Of a stretch of DNA of 64,000 bases, positions 59,011 through 64,000 are shown one piece after another. Position 1 is the first letter of the stretch, and each line of letters begins with the position of its first letter. The position numbers and the translations under genes were made by a program. The notes under the pieces were generated by a model. That model was not told the origin of the DNA. It ran no database searches and worked only from the letters and a program-made list of their open reading frames with translations. Origin of the DNA: Ahaetulla prasina (Eukaryota; Chordata; Lepidosauria; Squamata; Colubridae); NCBI RefSeq assembly GCF_028640845.1, contig NC_080540.1, forward strand, positions 258,588,958 through 258,652,957. Direction: 5' to 3'.

Positions 59011-59790
59011 AAAGTTGGGAAAAAAAAGTCATGGGATATTGTTTTTGTCTATCGTAACTGCAGTGAGATTATTGTATGCACAAGGATGGAAATTTTCGGC
59101 AGTAACCATAATGGAGGAATGGTTGTTGAAGATGATGGAAGGTGTTGAGATGGTCAAATTGACTTCAGCAGTATCTACGGCATGTTTATTGCTGACTGGA
59201 AATGCTTGTGGACTTTTTGGGTAAAGCAAACAAACAAACAAAAAAAATACATACAATTATGCTTTTGATGATTAGATATGATTAATTATAGAAAGAAGAG
59301 AGTTATGTTGTATGCACTGAAAAAAGAATAAACTTATAATTGTATTTTTGATTACTATTAAGGAGATTGGAAGCCATCTTGCATTTTTTCCCCATTCTTT
59401 TCTATTTTTGTTTTTCTTTCCTTTTTCTTACTTTATGTTAATTTGCATTAATTTTTATCTTCCTTTTTAGAGTTCTGTAATAAAATTATATATATGGGGC
59501 AGCAGGATAGCATGCATGGGAGACTGAGTTTTCAATGCCAGCTGGTATCCACTTTACCAGCAGGGATCCTTAGGCCAAGGGTACCTTCACTTGCCCAAGA
59601 AGGCAGAGCTTCTCTAAACCTCTGCCAGGATATCATCTGGCCCTTACTTGATGCAGGACTTTTAGGAAGTTTGAATTCATACTTGAAAAGCTTTGACAGT
59701 AATCATGGTCACACTAGTGACCACAACCAAAGTGTGTATGTACTGTCCGTGGGTGTGTATGGCTCTGTGTGGAGGAGGCTGGGGGGGTAT
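59011..59790. other. No gene seen
   Basis: Spacer. Short repeated 'aaacaaac' near 59228. Open frames have no motifs. Confidence 0.5.
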
Positions 59791-59794
59791 ATGT

Positions 59795-59980
59795 TTGTGT
59801 ATATGTGTATCTGTATATATGTATGTGTGTGTGTGTGTATGTATATACTGTATATATCTATATATTATATATATGTGCATGTGTTTGTGTATATATATGT
59901 ATATGGGTATGTATTTATGTATGTGTATATATATTTCTGTGAGTATATACTGTATATACTGTATGTGTGTGTATGATTTA
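59795..59980. repeat. TGTATA-rich microsatellite
   Basis: Imperfect TGTG/TATA/TGTATA repeats, about 185 bases. They explain the MYMYV-type open frames. Confidence 0.9.
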
Positions 59981-60655
59981 TTTAGAATAATATGCCCTAC
60001 TGTTCTTTATCAAATTAAACTCATAACTGCTTCCAGAGCCACAGAATACACACAAGTAGAACAACATGAGGTAACCCATATGAAAACTTAAGCTGCATTA
60101 AACTATTTCAACTAGTTGTTTGCCCAGTGCTAGAAAAAGAATTTATGTGCATCCTTTTCTGCTTTTTACATATTAATTTCTCTGAAATTATAGTAATCAG
60201 TACATAGCCTCTCCCTTCTGGAAACTGACATTGTTCTACTCCCTTCTGCATATTGCCTCTTCCACTTAATACCAGAATACAACAGAGGTTAACATTTGTA
60301 TCCCTGAAAGCAGACAGTTTGAAAACAAACACTGCATTGGAACTAGGCTATTATGTCCACACAAGATAATGCAGTAGGAAATCATGCTTGCACGTATCAT
60401 ACCAATATAGTGTAGATGGTACGTGCGATGACACACTGCCCTAGGTCTCTTTAAATGCAGCCTGCATGTTAGGAAGGGCTGAAAAGGAAGGCTAAGAAAA
60501 TTGATAGAATATCCTTACAGAGGCAGCCAACAAAGTGATCATGAGCTAATGAAGTGAACTGCAGCTTACAAATGCTTTTTCCTTGCAATAAAATTTGTTG
60601 CTTGGAAAATGACTTCCATTATTCTGTCACCATAGTTTTACAGGGCTCATTCTGA
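59981..60655. other. No gene seen
   Basis: Unassigned spacer. Confidence 0.5.
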
Positions 60656-60658
60656 GTG

Positions 60659-60838
60659 TCCCAAAGGTGCTTTTTTCAAGAGGCAACTAGACTTTTCTTT
60701 TTTTTTTCTTTGAAGACGTTTTGCTTCTTATCCAAGAAGCTTCTTTAGTTTCTTGCATGAGAAGTGAAACATCTTCAAAGGAAAAAACAACAACAACAGA
60801 AAGTCCAGCTGCCTCTTGAAAAAAGCACCTTTGGGACA
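60659..60838. mobile_element. Second PLE-type palindrome (different family)
   Basis: The outer arms (about 60659-60695 and 60799-60838) carry 'aaaggtgcttttttcaagag' and its complement. The inner part has 'tttgaagacgttttgcttct' on the left and 'gagaagtgaaacatcttcaa' on the right, around 'aagcttctt'. The 'gaagcttcttggatgagaag' type of motif followed by GAAACGTCTTCA is known to me from PLE 3' ends. This copy has no coding part. Confidence 0.6.
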
Positions 60839-60849
60839 ACTATGACCTG

Positions 60850-61590
60850 GATGACTGTGAATCTCCATAGACACTCTTTCTGAGTGGTGAGCTGGCCTTC
60901 ATCGGGTATTTTATTTTTATTTATTTGTATCCTGCCTTTATTATTTTTACCAAGCAGAGGCTGGGCAACTGTCAGGGATGCCTTAACCTGGTGTTATGTA
61001 CTAAGCAGTGGATGGAGAACTGATTCATGGTTGATTACTATTTACCTGTTGATAAGTTGCTTTATATATTGCAACAGTAACTTCAGAAATATCTTTCTAA
61101 TTCAGGTTCAGTGTGTTCCATTTATGTTTCTTCCATGTATCACTGGAAAGTAAAACTTCACTGGTTAGAATGGACTTTCTCAGGTCCAACAGCAGCATGG
61201 ATGCTCCAATAAGAGACACTGGAATTAATATGTTGCTTGAGATGCATCTCAGAATTGCAGCTGCAGCTGTTAGCCATGTTTCTTCCCTGATTCTTAATTT
61301 ATTCAACAGAGGAGCACAACTGTTAGGAAGTAAGCTCAGGGCAGGATTCTGCTTCTAGGTGAGCCCAAGAGTAAGTGAAAGAATGGAAGCTGCTCTCTGC
61401 TTTCTCTCATATTTATTCATAGGCTTACTTACAGCAGTTCTGCTAAAGGCAAATGGCCACTTAACCCTTCACAATGCTGCTATTGCTAGATAATTTTATG
61501 AGCAAGGGTTGGAAAAACTCTGGCAATTACAATAGATGTTATATATTTTCCAAAATACAGTGGCATTTGCTTGCAGTAGTTTAAATAATT
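60850..61590. other. No gene seen
   Basis: A/T-rich patch near 60905-60935 may be an L2-type tail on the minus strand. Otherwise unassigned. Confidence 0.45.
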
Positions 61591-61591
61591 G

Positions 61592-61593
<2 letters not shown>

Positions 61594-61633
<40 letters not shown>
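61594..61633. repeat. (TTGA)n microsatellite
   Basis: Ten units of TTGA/GATT. Confidence 0.95.
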
Positions 61634-61634
<1 letters not shown>

Positions 61635-61863
61635 GATTGATAGTCTACTTCTTTGCTTACAGGTAATCAAAATGGCAAAAATTAAATGGATTGACAATGC
61701 TGACTGGGAATTATAAAATGTATTTTCTGAAACTGTTTTTCAGAGAATTTCAAAGGAATGCTACTGTTCTATATGTTTGCTTTATAGTTTTAAAATACAG
61801 GCCATGAGAGTGTGCATTGCCTTTTTCTTATTAGAACAATACCTATGATATTGAAGGGAAATA

Positions 61864-61911
61864 ATGATGATGATGATGATGATGATGATGATGGTGGTGG
61901 TGATGATGATG

Positions 61912-61985
<74 letters not shown>
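61864..61985. repeat. (GAT)n and (AAT)n microsatellite
   Basis: GAT/GGT trinucleotides (61864-61912) change to about 24 units of AAT (61913-61985). The Asp and Asn, or Ile, homopolymer frames here are translations of the repeat. Confidence 0.97.
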
Positions 61986-61986
<1 letters not shown>

Positions 61987-62147
61987 GAATAGGTAGAATT
62001 AGTGGGGCATAATAGTAGAGTCAGTAGAATTGGTTTGACTTGCTGTTTTGCTTCTGTAAGAATCGCTTTGCTAAGAATTGGAATTGCCTCTGCCATTTGC
62101 TTTTACCAGTGATCTAAACGTCTGTTATCTTGTTTTTTTGTACAACT

Positions 62148-62501
62148 TGTGCCTGGTGGATATCTCAAGAAGCGGGGTATGTCAAGGTTTGGCATGGTTA
62201 CATCGGACAAATACCTGTGCCCAGCCTCTCTGTTGCTAAGCACTCAACCCCCCCAGTTCCTTGCTGCACTGCCAAAGGAAGGCATGGGCCAGGAGTCCAG
62301 AATTGGGTATTAAACTGATGCCTCTGAAGGTATAAAAGGACACCATACCTTCTCCAAGGTGTGGCTATTCCTTACATGTATTGTGTCTGTATGTTCTGGA
62401 TAGTTTCACCCAGTATTTTGTTTTGACCAAAAATAAAATCTGCTTCTTTTTGCAAGCCTCGTCTTGAGTCTCACTCTCTTTGGCATCTCAGTGGCTCGGC
62501 A
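62148..62501 (+). mobile_element. Compact solo LTR with TATA box and polyadenylation signal
   Basis: A 354-bp unit TGTGCCTGG...GGCTCGGCA with near-matching 5-bp flanks CAACT and AAACT. It has a TATA box ('ggtataaaaggacac', about 62330) and, about 100 bases on, an AATAAA ('aaaaataaaatctgc', about 62433). It then has a CTC-rich U5-like end. The U3-R-U5 spacing is that of an LTR. The ends are inferred. Confidence 0.55.
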
Positions 62502-62507
62502 AAACTT

Positions 62508-63800
62508 ATAGCACCTTACAATATTAAGCAATGCAACTTATTCTCCTTGACAACCAAGCTAAAATATAAATATTTCTGGAAAAATATCCCTTTTTACTTA
62601 AAAAAATATTATTTCGCATCCTTTGTAACAATTGTAATACTTTAATCTGTTGACAGACATTATCACTTTATCACAAGCACTAGACATTATCACTTTATCA
62701 CAAGCACTATTAACTAATTCTGTGTACTATGTAAGTTATTTGTTAATAACTCAATGAGAATTATACATTAAATCTCTAACAATTTGTTAATTGTTTTTTG
62801 TTAATAACTCAGTGAAAATTGTACAAATTAAATCTCTAACAATGATAAAGTGAAGCAAGTATGGGTTTTAGTATCAGTACATTACTGCTAATAGAGAGAG
62901 AAAAGAGAATTCCTTCTTTTACTATCAATATTGCTTTGCTCTTAGCTATGAATTCATATGTGCAAAACTGAAAAGGACAGAAAACATAGCACAAATAATT
63001 GATAGCATGATTTTACACCCAAAAGTTAATAATTATTTTCCAATAGGTGTAGGGCCTTAGGGTTTCTTCTCACATTTGCTTTATTGAAAATAGGACACTA
63101 ATGAGGAAATTCCCACTTTAGTTTATACAAATACTTTAATTAAAATGGTACTGTTCTTGTAAAAATTAATAATTCAAAGGGCGAATGGGATGAAATAACA
63201 TACCAAGACTTCTACTGATGAGATCCGCTCCTGGGCCAACTGAACTAAAAATGGGAATCCACTCATGTATTTACAATGTGGAGAAAATAGTAACTGATTT
63301 CATTCTGACTTTAAGCAATAGTGAAGCAAAATTTGTGGGCAACAAAAGCAGAGTCCTTTATATAAATACAATATTTACAATTTCTTCCCAGGAATCTTAT
63401 AGGTGTACAATCTACTGTATACCTATAATCAATAATCAGATATGTGAATGACAAAATTTATTGATCTGATATCCTTAACTTTCAACAAATGGGCAATCCA
63501 TCTTAAAAAAAAGAACTGATTTCATATATAGAAACACTTCAATATTAATACACTGGATACTAATCCTCTGTCAAATTGGTGTTAGAAGAATACATAAATA
63601 TAAGTATCATTTTGCCAATTGTCAAATGAGAAAATACCAGATCTCCATCTGTATTCTGCTTAGGTATATTGCTGAGTGAATTCTATGAAATATAGCTGCA
63701 TGACTCATGAGCTTATACTTAATAATGTTAGACTCAAGATATTTCACGAAAGGAAAAAGAAACAGGATGACACTTATGGAAGATAAAAGTGTATTAAAAC
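62508..63800. other. No gene; two short tandem duplications
   Basis: A 27-bp unit with 'cattatcactttatcacaag' is duplicated at 62655-62681 and 62682-62708. A second, diverged unit beginning 'gttaataactca' is present at about 62742 and 62798. The rest is A/T-rich and unassigned. Confidence 0.6.
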
Positions 63801-63863
63801 TATCTATCTATCTATCATCTATCCATCCATCCATCCATCCATCCATCCATCCATCCATCCATC
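63801..63863. repeat. (CTAT)n and (ATCC)n microsatellite
   Basis: Five CTAT units followed by about eleven ATCC units. Confidence 0.96.
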
Positions 63864-64000
63864 CTGTGTTTTCTGCAGATAATTCTGATTCAAGATGTCA
63901 ATTTTTTACTGCAACAAGTTTATGTATTTTTAAAACATGAGGAATTCAAAATGGATGTCAATTTATTTCACATATGGCAGCATTATATAAAACTAAAACT

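Noticed and set aside
61782..62096. Frames rich in poly-Ile, poly-Asn and poly-Asp
   Set aside because: Direct translations of (AAT)n and (GAT)n repeats.

Overview
The window looks like gene-free DNA from a squamate reptile, most likely a snake. I find no host protein-coding gene, tRNA or rRNA. Almost every recognisable piece of protein belongs to a decayed retrotransposon. The snake assignment is an inference from four things seen here: an LINE 3' end running into an (ATTCT)n, i.e. AATAG-type, microsatellite; an uninterrupted (GATA)24 Bkm-type array; tRNA SINEs with a Bov-B-like tail and (ACCTTT)n end; and a mixture of CR1, L2, Rex1/CR1-like, L1, R4-like and Penelope elements with many short hAT-type transposons.

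Layout. 1-2190: a Penelope-like element (PLE) with a degraded reverse transcriptase (RT), tandem and inverted terminal repeats, and a microsatellite. 2.9-10.3 kb: hAT-type MITE, SINEs, three LINE 3' ends, and a mariner-type MITE split by a LINE. 10.5-20.7 kb: SINEs, many hAT-type MITEs with target duplications, and a solo LTR. 20.7-27.3 kb: an ORF1-only L1 (half-L1-like) bounded by a 16-bp target duplication, with a 3.4-kb L2 inserted in its 3' part. 28.5-28.85 kb: a 99-bp-arm hairpin PLE inside a GATATA repeat. 29.6-36 kb: LINE tail, MITEs and two solo LTRs. 38-46 kb: old CR1, the GATA array, several MITEs (one inside another), and SINEs. 46.6-48.6 kb: two PLE palindromes around a long (AT)n, the second with about 0.63-kb arms and a GIY-YIG endonuclease remnant between them. 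49.2-50.1 kb: SINE and LINE 3' UTR split by a MITE. 50.6-54.9 kb: a 5'-truncated L1 ORF2 split by an L2 tail, then two R4-like restriction-like-endonuclease LINE remnants. 56.3-57.8 kb: a Rex1/CR1-like LINE with a long open RT frame. 58.1-64 kb: an L1 fragment holding a MITE, a mariner-type MITE, a second PLE-type palindrome, a compact LTR with TATA box and polyadenylation signal, and microsatellites.

The elements are related by nesting and parasitism rather than by a pathway. SINE tails copy the L2 and Bov-B 3' ends, MITEs lie inside LINEs, LTRs and other MITEs, and PLEs lie in or beside simple repeats. Target duplications let the insertion order be read directly. The main candidates for something little described are the TSD-bounded ORF1-only L1 and the PLE palindromes with a recurring hammerhead-like core.
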